A DNA stretch of 64,000 bases. It comes from Arcicella rigui (GTDB lineage: Bacteria > Bacteroidota > Bacteroidia > Cytophagales > Spirosomataceae). The stretch spans positions 53,826 to 117,825 of the forward strand of contig NZ_JAYFUM010000026.1 of NCBI RefSeq assembly GCF_034929435.1, written 5' to 3'. The notes under the pieces were generated by a model. That model was not told the DNA's origin. It saw nothing but the letters and a program-made list of their open reading frames with translations, and made no database searches. Every line of letters starts with the position of its first letter. Positions within the stretch are counted from its first letter, which is position 1. Below are positions 43,905 through 51,701 of the stretch, one piece after another. A program made the position numbers and the translations under genes.

Positions 43905-44795
43905 ATGGCTGAATTTGTAGAAAAATACATCAATCCGTTTACGGATTTCGGATTTAAGAAATTGTTTGGCGAAGAACTAAACAAGGACTTGCTATTGGAT
44001 TTTTTGAACGAATTGCTGAAAGAAGAACAAGGTCAAATCAAGGACTTAACTTATCTGAAAACCGAACATTTAGGTTTGACAGAATCGGACAGAAAAGCCA
44101 TTTTTGACTTGTATTGTGAGAATGAACGAGGAGAAAAATTTATAGTTGAATTACAGAAATCCAAGCAAAACTTTTTCAAAGACCGAACGGTTTATTATTC
44201 AACTTTTCCTATCCGAGAACAAGCCAAGAGAGCGGATTGGAACTTTGAATTGAAAGCTGTTTATACGATAGCCATACTCGATTTTGTGTTTGATGCAGAT
44301 AAAAATGAACCTGAAAAGTTTCGTTATGATGTGAAGCTGAAAGATATAGAAACCAATAAAGTATTCTATGATAAGCTAACTTTCATCTACTTAGAAATGC
44401 CAAAATTCAAGAAAAGTATAGATGAATTATCGACACGTTTTGAAAAATGGCTCTATTTGATACGAAACTTAAATCAGTTAGAACGCATTCCAGAAAGTTT
44501 AAGAGAACGTATTTTTGAAAAGGTTTTTGAGACAGCAGAAATAGCTAAATTCACACCAGAACAAATCCTTTCTTATGAAGACAGCTTGAAGTATTACCGA
44601 GATTTGAAAAACTCCTTGGATACGGCAAGAGAAGAAGGTGAAGCCGAGGGAATAATCAAAGGAGAACAGATAGGAATTGTAAAAGGTAAATTAGAAGTTG
44701 CTCGAAATATGCTTTCAATAGGTTTATCGTTAGAAGTGATAGCACAAGCGATGGAATTAACCGAGGATGAGCTAAGAAAATGGCTGAATTTGTAG
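43905..44795 (+). CDS. Rpn/PDDEXK_2 family putative nuclease, copy 1
   Basis: A 296-residue PD-(D/E)XK superfamily protein, often annotated as 'recombination-promoting nuclease/putative transposase'. The core has NPFTDFGFKKLFG (10-22), then D68 and E82-x-Q84 in the DLYCENERGEKFIVELQ region, the expected metal-binding set. The tail carries one GEQIGIVK octapeptide (24-bp unit at 44661-44684), then a helical KLEVARNMLSIGLSLEVIAQAM segment. The last 16 bp also encode the start of copy 2 in another frame. No terminal inverted repeats of a transposon were seen. Confidence 0.88.
   Translation: MAEFVEKYINPFTDFGFKKLFGEELNKDLLLDFLNELLKEEQGQIKDLTYLKTEHLGLTESDRKAIFDLYCENERGEKFIVELQKSKQNFFKDRTVYYSTFPIREQAKRADWNFELKAVYTIAILDFVFDADKNEPEKFRYDVKLKDIETNKVFYDKLTFIYLEMPKFKKSIDELSTRFEKWLYLIRNLNQLERIPESLRERIFEKVFETAEIAKFTPEQILSYEDSLKYYRDLKNSLDTAREEGEAEGIIKGEQIGIVKGKLEVARNMLSIGLSLEVIAQAMELTEDELRKWLNL
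44661..44684 (+). repeat. Single 24-bp in-frame unit in Rpn copy 1
   Basis: Encodes GEQIGIVK once. The same unit is present three times in copy 2 and is missing from copy 3. Confidence 0.85.
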
Positions 44796-45718
44796 AAAAA
44801 TACATCAATCCGTTTACGGATTTTGGCTTTAAGAAATTGTTTGGCGAAGAACTAAACAAAGACTTGCTATTGGACTTTTTGAACGAGTTGCTGAAAGAAG
44901 AACAAGGTCAAATCAAGGACTTAACTTATCTGAAAACAGAACATTTAGGCTTGACTGAATCTGACAGAAAAGCCATTTTTGACATGTATTGTGAAAATGA
45001 ACGTGGCGAAAAATTTATAGTAGAGCTACAAAAAAGCAAGCAAAATTTCTTCAAGGATAGAACGGTCTATTATTCAACTTTCCCTATCAGAGAACAAGCC
45101 AAGCGAGCGGATTGGAACTTTGAATTGAAGGCAGTTTATACCATAGCCATACTTGATTTTGTGTTTGATGCAGATAAAAATGAACCTGAAAAGTTTCGTT
45201 ACGATGTAAAGCTGAAAGACATAGAAACCAATAAAATATTCTATGATAAGCTAACTTTCATCTACTTAGAAATGCCAAAATTCAAGAAAAGTATAGATGA
45301 ATTATCGACACGTTTTGAAAAATGGCTCTATTTGATACGAAACTTGAATCAGTTAGAACGCATTCCAGAAAGTTTAAAAGAGCGAATATTTGAAAAGGTT
45401 TTTGAAACAGCAGAAATAGCTAAATTCACACCAGAACAAATCCTTTCTTATGAAGACAGCTTGAAGTATTACCGAGATTTGAAAAACTCCTTGGATACGG
45501 CAAGAGAAGAAGGTGAAGCCGAGGGAATAATCAAAGGAGAACAGATAGGAATTGTAAAGGGAGAACAGATAGGAATTGTAAAGGGAGAACAGATAGGAAT
45601 TGTAAAAGGTAAATTAGAAGTTGCTCGAAATATGCTTTCAATAGGTTTATCGTTAGAAGTGATAGCACAAGCGATGGAATTAACCGAGGATGAGTTAAGA
45701 AAATGGCTGAGTTTGTAG
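44780..45718 (+). CDS. Rpn/PDDEXK_2 family putative nuclease, copy 2
   Basis: A 312-residue near-twin of copy 1, differing in only a few core residues (Met for Leu at 69, Ile for Val in NKIFYDK, Lys for Arg in ESLKERI), with D68 and E82-x-Q84 kept. The tail has three GEQIGIVK units, exactly 16 residues more than copy 1. The 5' third carries many synonymous changes against copies 1 and 3, while its 3' end is almost the same as copy 1. It overlaps copy 1 by 16 bp at the start and copy 3 by 16 bp at the end. Confidence 0.88.
   Translation: MAEFVEKYINPFTDFGFKKLFGEELNKDLLLDFLNELLKEEQGQIKDLTYLKTEHLGLTESDRKAIFDMYCENERGEKFIVELQKSKQNFFKDRTVYYSTFPIREQAKRADWNFELKAVYTIAILDFVFDADKNEPEKFRYDVKLKDIETNKIFYDKLTFIYLEMPKFKKSIDELSTRFEKWLYLIRNLNQLERIPESLKERIFEKVFETAEIAKFTPEQILSYEDSLKYYRDLKNSLDTAREEGEAEGIIKGEQIGIVKGEQIGIVKGEQIGIVKGKLEVARNMLSIGLSLEVIAQAMELTEDELRKWLSL
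45536..45607 (+). repeat. Three tandem 24-bp in-frame units in Rpn copy 2
   Basis: Units at 45536, 45560 and 45584 are identical except for the last base of the third. They account for the whole 48-bp length difference between copies 1 and 2 (start-to-start distances 875 and 923 bp). Confidence 0.92.
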
Positions 45719-46551
45719 AAAAATACATCAATCCGTTTACGGATTTCGGATTTAAAAAATTGTTTGGCGAAGAACTAAACAAGGACTTGCTATTGGATTT
45801 TTTGAACGAATTGCTGAAAGAAGAACAAGGTCAAATCAAGGACTTAACTTATCTGAAAACAGAACATTTAGGTTTGACAGAATCGGACAGAAAAGCCATT
45901 TTTGACTTGTATTGTGAGAATGAACGAGGAGAAAAATTTATAGTTGAATTACAGAAATCCAAGCAAAACTTTTTCAAAGACCGAACGGTTTATTATTCAA
46001 CTTTTCCTATCAGAGAACAAGCCAAGAGAGCGGATTGGAACTTTGAATTGAAGGCAGTTTATACGATTGCCATACTTGATTTTGTGTTTGATGCAGATAA
46101 AAATGAACCTGAAAAGTTTCGTTATGATGTGAAGCTACAAGACATAGAAACCAATAAAGTATTCTATGATAAGCTAACTTTCATCTATTTAGAAATGCCA
46201 AAATTCAAGAAAAGTATAGATGAATTATCGACACGTTTTGAAAAATGGCTCTATTTGATACGGAACTTGAATCAATTAGAACGCATTCCAGAAAGTTTAA
46301 GAGAACGTATTTTTGAAAAGGTTTTTGAGACAGCAGAAATAGCTAAATTCACGCCCGAACAAATCCTTTCTTATGAAGACAGCTTGAAGTATTACAGAGA
46401 TTTGAAAAACTCCTTGGATACGGCAAGAGAAGAAGGTGAAGCCGAGGGAATACAAAAAGTTGCTCGAAATATGCTTTCATTAGGATTGTCAGTGAAAATG
46501 ATTTCTCAAGCTACAGGTCTTTCTGAAGAGGAAATTAATCGCTTACGTTAA
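45703..46551 (+). CDS. Rpn/PDDEXK_2 family putative nuclease, copy 3
   Basis: A 282-residue copy with the same core (D68, E82-x-Q84; Gln for Lys in KLQDIETNK) but no GEQIGIVK unit. Its last 30 residues (KVARNMLSLGLSVKMISQATGLSEEEINRLR) are clearly diverged from the other two. The 5' two thirds match copy 1 more closely than copy 2 at synonymous sites. A strong terminator follows, so it closes the array. The different tail is probably the ancestral end that the duplications did not include. Confidence 0.88.
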   Translation: MAEFVEKYINPFTDFGFKKLFGEELNKDLLLDFLNELLKEEQGQIKDLTYLKTEHLGLTESDRKAIFDLYCENERGEKFIVELQKSKQNFFKDRTVYYSTFPIREQAKRADWNFELKAVYTIAILDFVFDADKNEPEKFRYDVKLQDIETNKVFYDKLTFIYLEMPKFKKSIDELSTRFEKWLYLIRNLNQLERIPESLRERIFEKVFETAEIAKFTPEQILSYEDSLKYYRDLKNSLDTAREEGEAEGIQKVARNMLSLGLSVKMISQATGLSEEEINRLR

Positions 46552-46562
46552 TCTTCGTTTTC

Positions 46563-46601
46563 AAGACCTAAAAGGTTTTTAAAAACTTTTTAGGTCTTTT
46601 T
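46563..46601 (+). terminator. Intrinsic terminator closing the Rpn array
   Basis: AAGACCTAAAAGGTTTTT (46563-46580) pairs with AAAAACTTTTTAGGTCTT (46581-46598) and runs into T residues, 11 bp after the last stop. Confidence 0.85.
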
Positions 46602-46639
46602 CATTCACTTCAAAAATCAATTTTAGGTACTTCATAAAC

Positions 46640-47644
46640 TTGTCTTTCAAAACCCAAATACTTTCTAATCAAGCTAAAATCGCAATCGAACAAATGAATT
46701 TGTTGGGTTGTGACCGCAAACCTTTCCTTTTCATCATTGATTATGAGATGAAAAAGCCGATAGTTTTGCCTCTTGAGGATGTTGAAAAAGAAGATATTTT
46801 ATACAAAATTGGGAATAAAAGTAATTTCAATACCGAAAAAGAATTACTCGAAAAACCTCTTTATTTAGAAAAATATCCGATTAGCTTTCAGGAATACCAA
46901 CAGTCGTTCGGCATCGTAAAACGTCATTTAATGCGTGGAAATAGTTTTTTGGTAAACCTTACCAAGCCTACTCCTATCAAGGTAAATTTGAGTTTAAAAG
47001 AGATTTTTGAACGTAGTTCAGCTCAGTATCAATTGTACTTCAACAATCAATTTGTGCTTTTTTCACCTGAAATTTTTGTTAAAATCAATAATGGAATCAT
47101 TTCTTCGCATCCTATGAAAGGTACAATTTCGGCAAACGTTCCAAATGCCGAAATGAAGATTTTGAACAATAAAAAAGAACTTGCCGAACACGCCACAATC
47201 GTTGATTTAATTAGAAATGACATCAGCATGGTGGCAGAAAAAGTTTGGGTTGAACGTTTTAGATATATTAGTAAAGTACAAACTTCAGAAGGTGATTTAT
47301 TACAAGTAAGTTCTGAAATTTGCGGAAAATTGCCCGAAAATTTTCATCAAAATATCGGTTCATTACTGTTTAAATTATTGCCCGCAGGTTCAATTTGCGG
47401 AGCACCGAAACCACAAACGTTGGCAATTATTGAAGAAGCTGAAAACTACGAGCGAGGGTATTATACAGGCGTTTTTGGCATTTTTGATGGTGAAAATTTA
47501 GACAGTTCAGTCATGATTCGTTTTATCGAAAAAACGGAAAATAATTCGCTTATCTTTAAAAGTGGTGGAGGAATCACAGTTTTTTCTGACGAACAATCTG
47601 AGTACCAAGAAATGATTGATAAAGTATATCTTACTTCAAAATAA
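46640..47644 (+). CDS. pabB: Aminodeoxychorismate synthase component I-like (PabB)
   Basis: A chorismate-utilising enzyme of the PabB/TrpE family, forming 4-amino-4-deoxychorismate for folate. It is a short form (334 residues from the TTG at 46640; 316 from the ATG at 46694, which may be the true start, just before PFLFIIDYEMKKPI). Signatures: SFLVNLTKPTPI, SSHPMKGTIS, AEHATIVDLIRNDIS, LPAGSICGAPKPQT, and EAENYERGYYTGVFG. The PMKGT motif has the Lys typical of PabB enzymes. No glutaminase (PabA) or lyase (PabC) gene is adjacent. Confidence 0.9.
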   Translation: MSFKTQILSNQAKIAIEQMNLLGCDRKPFLFIIDYEMKKPIVLPLEDVEKEDILYKIGNKSNFNTEKELLEKPLYLEKYPISFQEYQQSFGIVKRHLMRGNSFLVNLTKPTPIKVNLSLKEIFERSSAQYQLYFNNQFVLFSPEIFVKINNGIISSHPMKGTISANVPNAEMKILNNKKELAEHATIVDLIRNDISMVAEKVWVERFRYISKVQTSEGDLLQVSSEICGKLPENFHQNIGSLLFKLLPAGSICGAPKPQTLAIIEEAENYERGYYTGVFGIFDGENLDSSVMIRFIEKTENNSLIFKSGGGITVFSDEQSEYQEMIDKVYLTSK

Positions 47645-47753
47645 ATCGAGTCGTATCTATAAAATACCTGACCTTATAGTGGACATTAGAGTAGGTCAAT
47701 AGTTAAACAAACCCCTCATAATTCATCACTCAAAACTCATAATTCACAAGCTT

Positions 47754-48617
47754 GTGTGGCAATCCAACATTTATACTTTATTAGAAAATCATCAAATTAG
47801 TTTTGAAATAAAGACTTTTGATTCTCCCTTTGAGGTCATTTATTTACCACAACAACAACTTTTTTTACATTTTATTTCGCTTGAAAATTTCAAAAACACG
47901 ACTATTCCTCCCGATTTCTTCAAAGATTTTTCTGAAAAAATTCAGACTCAACAACAAAGAATTATCCATCTTTGGGAAGATGTTTATGCCAACAATGTAG
48001 CTTTAGTAAATGCCAGAATTTTGGCTTTGTGCGGACATTCAAAACGGCTAAACGCCCGACATTGCTTTGTAGAAAGAATTGATAATCCGACGGCAGAAGC
48101 ATTTTTAAATGAAAATCATTTACAGTCTTCGGTTAAATCTAAATTCAAATATGGCTTATTTTTGAAAGCTCAGTACCTTGAAAAATTTATAGATTCGGCA
48201 TTAATTCAAGAGAAAAATAAGCCTTTACTGATTGCTGTGGCTACTTTTAGTGCAGGACGAGCGATGAAATACGGCGAGCGAGCAGGTACTCGTTCGTATG
48301 AATTATTGCGTTTTGCAACGCTAAAAAATCATCATGTGGTTGGTGGAATGGACAAACTTTTGAAGGCCTTTGCCAACGAGCATCAGCCCGACGATGTGAT
48401 GTCTTATGCTGACAGAGATTGGTCGGACGGAAGAAGTTATGAAACCTTGGGTTTTCAGAAAATTGAAAACAGTAGTCCTCAACAAATTTGGATTGATACT
48501 GAAAATTTACAAAGATATAGTGCAAATCAATTCACAAATTTGACAGAACGAGCTTTTATGCGGATATTTAACGCTGGAAGTATCAAATACATTAAAATGT
48601 TCGACACAAAAGAATAG
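47754..48617 (+). CDS. Conserved protein of unknown function, possibly GNAT-like
   Basis: A 287-residue soluble protein read from a GTG start. The second half has ARHCFVERIDNPTAEAFLNENHLQ, a strand pair (FGLFL/LLIAVATFSAGR), GTRSYELLRFATLKNHHVVGGMDKLLKAF, and a terminal SYADRDWSDGRSYETLGFQKI. This order (RH..., ...GGM.KLL, Y.D.DW..G..Y...GF) recalls acyltransferase-like domains found in phage and bacterial proteins. No confident name. The leader contains CATAATTCATCACTCAAAACTCATAATTCAC-type words (47717-47748). A Nudix gene follows by 22 bp. Confidence 0.65.
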   Translation: MWQSNIYTLLENHQISFEIKTFDSPFEVIYLPQQQLFLHFISLENFKNTTIPPDFFKDFSEKIQTQQQRIIHLWEDVYANNVALVNARILALCGHSKRLNARHCFVERIDNPTAEAFLNENHLQSSVKSKFKYGLFLKAQYLEKFIDSALIQEKNKPLLIAVATFSAGRAMKYGERAGTRSYELLRFATLKNHHVVGGMDKLLKAFANEHQPDDVMSYADRDWSDGRSYETLGFQKIENSSPQQIWIDTENLQRYSANQFTNLTERAFMRIFNAGSIKYIKMFDTKE

Positions 48618-48639
48618 ATTTTTTAAAACGTAATTTTAG

Positions 48640-49119
48640 ATGATAGATAAAGTGCATGAGCAAGTGATGGCTCAATACGGAGAACAGTTAAGAGTGAGAG
48701 TATGCGGTATCTGTGTACAAGACGATAAAATATTGATGATAAATCACAAAGGAGTAGTTGAAAATGCAGACTTTTGGTGTCCGCCAGGAGGTGGTTTGCA
48801 GTTCGGCGAAAGTACAGTGGAAGCCATCAAACGAGAGTTTTTAGAAGAAACATTTACAGAAATTTCTATCGAACATTTCATGTTTGTAAGCGAGTTTAAC
48901 GAACCTCCGCTACATGCGATTGAATTATTTTTTAGAGTAAATCTTGAGAGAGGAAAAGTAAAAAAAGGATTTGACCCCGAATTGGAGCAACAAATTATCC
49001 AAGAAGTGAAGTGGATGAGTTTTGAGGAAATTAAAGCCAAACCAGCCAGAGAAGTACACAGAGCTTTTGGGTTTTGCCATACTTTAGAGGAACTTCTGAA
49101 TACAAAGGGCATGATTTAG
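48640..49119 (+). CDS. Nudix hydrolase
   Basis: A 159-residue enzyme with a near-canonical Nudix box (about 50-72): GGGLQFGESTVEAIKREFLEETFTEI, where the REFLEET core supplies the metal-binding glutamates. It hydrolyses a nucleoside diphosphate linked to an unknown group; the WCPPGGG motif before the box resembles nucleotide-sugar or dGTP-type members. It lies between the GNAT-like gene and a DUF4199 gene on the same strand. Confidence 0.9.
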   Translation: MIDKVHEQVMAQYGEQLRVRVCGICVQDDKILMINHKGVVENADFWCPPGGGLQFGESTVEAIKREFLEETFTEISIEHFMFVSEFNEPPLHAIELFFRVNLERGKVKKGFDPELEQQIIQEVKWMSFEEIKAKPAREVHRAFGFCHTLEELLNTKGMI

Positions 49120-49175
49120 TGATGGGGGAAGGAATCTTTATTTGATGAATTTTTATAACTGTAAACCATAAATTC

Positions 49176-49655
49176 ATGAAAAAGCTATCCCACGAACTCA
49201 AATGGGCATTGATATTCGTTGCCATGTCGCTGGTTTGGATGTTACTTGAAAAGCTTGCGGGCTTGCATAGTACTCATATCGACAAACACGCTACTTATAC
49301 CAATTTCATTGCCATTCCTGCCATCTCGGTCTATGTTTTTGCTTTGTTAGAGAAAAAGAACAAGTTTTATCATGGCTCAATGACCTACCTGCAAGGTTTT
49401 ATTTCTGGCACAATTATCAGCGTAATGATTATGATTTTGAGTCCATTAACGCAAATTATTACCACAGAAATTATCACGCCTGAGTATTTTCCTAATGCCA
49501 TTAAGTATTCAGTAAGTGCTGGTTTGATGAAACAAACCGAAGCCGAGCAGTACTTTAGTCTTGAAAATTATATCAAAGAAGGCTTAATCGGAGCTTTATT
49601 GATGGGCGTAATTACTACGGCTATTGTTGCCATTTTTACAAGAGGAAAGAAATAA
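49176..49655 (+). CDS. DUF4199 integral membrane protein
   Basis: A 159-residue protein with four membrane helices (about 8-26, 42-60, 73-95 and 133-153) and the DUF4199 layout: LSHELKWALIFVAMSLVWM at the start and a loop with GSMTYLQGFISGTIIS before helix 3. Common in Bacteroidota; function unknown. It ends at a strong hairpin. Confidence 0.85.
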   Translation: MKKLSHELKWALIFVAMSLVWMLLEKLAGLHSTHIDKHATYTNFIAIPAISVYVFALLEKKNKFYHGSMTYLQGFISGTIISVMIMILSPLTQIITTEIITPEYFPNAIKYSVSAGLMKQTEAEQYFSLENYIKEGLIGALLMGVITTAIVAIFTRGKK

Positions 49656-49662
49656 AGTGGAA

Positions 49663-49703
49663 GAGTTCAAGGTTTATGAACTTAACTTATAAACCTTGAA
49701 CTC
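49663..49703. terminator. Perfect 15-bp hairpin between convergent genes
   Basis: GAGTTCAAGGTTTAT (49663-49677) pairs with ATAAACCTTGAACTC (49689-49703). No strong T tract, so termination strength is uncertain. Confidence 0.7.
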
Positions 49704-49710
49704 GCAAATT

Positions 49711-50964
49711 CTATACTTTCAAATCTTCCAAACTTTTACTTGCTTCACGTTTTTTGATGTATTGGTCAACCCAGTAAATCAAACCAATTGCTACTACCAT
49801 CGAGCCAATTACGGTATAACCTAACATATCATAATGTTCAATAATACCGTCTGGTCTTTGCACTACTATCAAACCAGCCACAAAAGAAGCTACTCCACCC
49901 GAAATTTGTTGAATAGAAGAGTTGATACTCATAAAAGCACCTCTATCTTTCATCGAAGGTATGGCGGTCATCAAAGCAGAAGACGAAATCATTCGAGCTG
50001 AAATTCCTGTGAAAAGAATAACGTTCAACACGATAATTACCCAAAGTGGCGTAATTCCCAATTGTGTATAAATGCCTACTAAAACCATACTGATAATTGA
50101 ACCAATAAAGAAAGTATTGAACTTGCCCAGTCTATCACTCAATTTACCAATCATTGGTCCAAAAATAATTGAAAATATACCCGTTACGCCATACATAATT
50201 GGGAGTTCCTCCAATTTCAAACCAAGGTTGTTTGTTCCATAAGCACTTCCAAAAGGCATCAACATAAAACCACCCGTTGAAAGTAAAACTGTACCAATAA
50301 AGGCTCTCAGATAATGGGGTTCGGTAATCGTTTTGGCAAGATGTTGGAAAGCATTGCGTTCACTTTTAATTTTCAAATGCTCTGTTACAGGCTGCATTTT
50401 CAAGAAAATAATAATGCCGACGATAATACTTACGCCCACAATCATCCAGAACGGTGCGTGCCAGTCAAAAGTATTTGCCAGATAAAGCCCAATTGGTAAA
50501 CCCAACACTTGGCTGGCAGCAAAAGCCATTTGCACAAAGCCCATTACTCGTCCACGTACTTCTAATTTAAAAATATCAGAAATAATGGCAAAGCCTACCG
50601 AGCCAATTACACCTCCGAAAATACCTGTGAAGATTCGAGCAAATAATAAAAATTGATAATTGGTGGACATCGCACAAAGGGCTGTGCCAATGATAAAACC
50701 TACATAGAAAAAGAGTAAAAACTTTTTTCTATCAAATTTATCAGCAAAGCCTGCTGCCAATAAGCCCGACGCACCAGCACTAAAAGCATAGGCAGAAACT
50801 ACAAAACCAAATTGAGAAGTAGTAATTTTTAAAGTCGGCATCAAAATCGCACCCAGTGGCGACAGCACCATAAAGTCGAGGATAACGGTAAATTGAATAA
50901 ATGCCAAAATGGCAATCATAAAAACCTGATAAGGCGAAAAAATTCTTTCTTTCTGAACGGTCAT
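49711..50964 (-). CDS. MFS transporter, DHA1-like
   Basis: A 417-residue carrier with 12 predicted membrane helices. The loop 2-3 motif is ADKFDRKKFLLF (G-x-D-R-x-G-RR type), and motif C-like LPIGLYLANTF follows helix 4-5, typical of drug/proton antiporters; the second half repeats the loop motif (GKLSDRLGKFNTFF). It probably exports a small molecule; the substrate is unknown. It is divergent from the VOC gene across 247 bp holding that gene's promoter. Confidence 0.9.
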   Translation of the reverse strand: MTVQKERIFSPYQVFMIAILAFIQFTVILDFMVLSPLGAILMPTLKITTSQFGFVVSAYAFSAGASGLLAAGFADKFDRKKFLLFFYVGFIIGTALCAMSTNYQFLLFARIFTGIFGGVIGSVGFAIISDIFKLEVRGRVMGFVQMAFAASQVLGLPIGLYLANTFDWHAPFWMIVGVSIIVGIIIFLKMQPVTEHLKIKSERNAFQHLAKTITEPHYLRAFIGTVLLSTGGFMLMPFGSAYGTNNLGLKLEELPIMYGVTGIFSIIFGPMIGKLSDRLGKFNTFFIGSIISMVLVGIYTQLGITPLWVIIVLNVILFTGISARMISSSALMTAIPSMKDRGAFMSINSSIQQISGGVASFVAGLIVVQRPDGIIEHYDMLGYTVIGSMVVAIGLIYWVDQYIKKREASKSLEDLKV

Positions 50965-51130
50965 AATAAATTCTCTTGAATATTTTTACAAATTAAGCTA
51001 TATAAATCTTCTTAATGCCATATTTTGAACATTATTCTTGATAAATTAATCGAATAAGTATTGAATTCGTTCAATGTTGAACAAAAGAAAATGTGTCGGA
51101 AATATAGCTAATTTTGACTCATTCTGACTA

Positions 51131-51159
51131 TTGAAAATCAATCCATTAACCTACATTTG
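51131..51159 (+). promoter_or_regulatory. Bacteroidota-type promoter for the VOC gene
   Basis: TTG (51131-51133), 18 nt, TACATTTG (51152-51159), about 52 bp before the ATG. A good fit to TTG-N17-23-TAnnTTTG. Confidence 0.6.
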
Positions 51160-51211
51160 TATATATTTTCAACCGCAATAAAATTTCCTTTAACGTTTAA
51201 CTTTTGAAAAA

Positions 51212-51643
51212 ATGGCAGTAATCAACCCTTACCTTGTCTTCAATGGCAACTGCGAACAAGCATTCAATTTTTACAAGTCTGTATTTGGCGAAGAATTTTC
51301 GTACCTCGGAAGAATAAAAGAAGCACCTTCTGAAACACCAATTTCGGAAGAAGAAGGAGAAAAAATCATGCACGTTACTTTGCCCATTGGTAAAGGAGCT
51401 GTTTTAATGGGAAGTGATACTTCGGAAGCACATGGCTTGGTAAGTTTTGGTACAAATTTCTCCATATCCATCAATGCCGATTCTAAAGAAGAAGCCACAG
51501 CGTTATTTAATGGACTTTCAGCCGATGGAGTAATCACAATGCCTTTGACTGATACTTTTTGGGGAGCTTACTTTGGAATGTTTGTCGATAAATTTGGAAT
51601 ACAGTGGATGGTGAATTACGATACTCCACATACGACGGAATAA
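51212..51643 (+). CDS. VOC-family (PhnB/glyoxalase-like) protein
   Basis: A 143-residue protein with the paired beta-alpha-beta-beta-beta fold: NPYLVFNGNCEQAFNFYKSVFGEEF, IMHVTLPIGKGAVLMGSD, SISINADSKEEATALFNGLS, and FWGAYFGMFVDKFGIQWMVNYD. It is the PhnB/3-demethylubiquinone-like subgroup, often without known activity. Own promoter and terminator. Confidence 0.9.
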   Translation: MAVINPYLVFNGNCEQAFNFYKSVFGEEFSYLGRIKEAPSETPISEEEGEKIMHVTLPIGKGAVLMGSDTSEAHGLVSFGTNFSISINADSKEEATALFNGLSADGVITMPLTDTFWGAYFGMFVDKFGIQWMVNYDTPHTTE

Positions 51644-51650
51644 TTCATCA

Positions 51651-51700
51651 AAAATTTCACCCGAAAGGTATCATAAATAATACCTTTCGGGTGAAATTTT
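51651..51700. terminator. Strong bidirectional terminator
   Basis: A perfect 21-bp stem, arms 51651-51671 and 51680-51700 (core CACCCGAAAGGTAT), between convergent genes. Confidence 0.92.
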
Positions 51701-51701
51701 A

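Noticed and set aside
44656..45782. Minus-strand open frames across the junctions of the nuclease copies
   Set aside because: They mirror the tandem repeat and recur at each junction with the same sequence (for example LPLQFLSV units opposite the 24-bp repeat); the plus-strand frames have the intact nuclease motifs.
43905..46551. Insertion sequence carrying a transposase
   Set aside because: The family name includes 'putative transposase', but I see no terminal inverted repeats, target duplications or DDE motif; the fold is PD-(D/E)XK.
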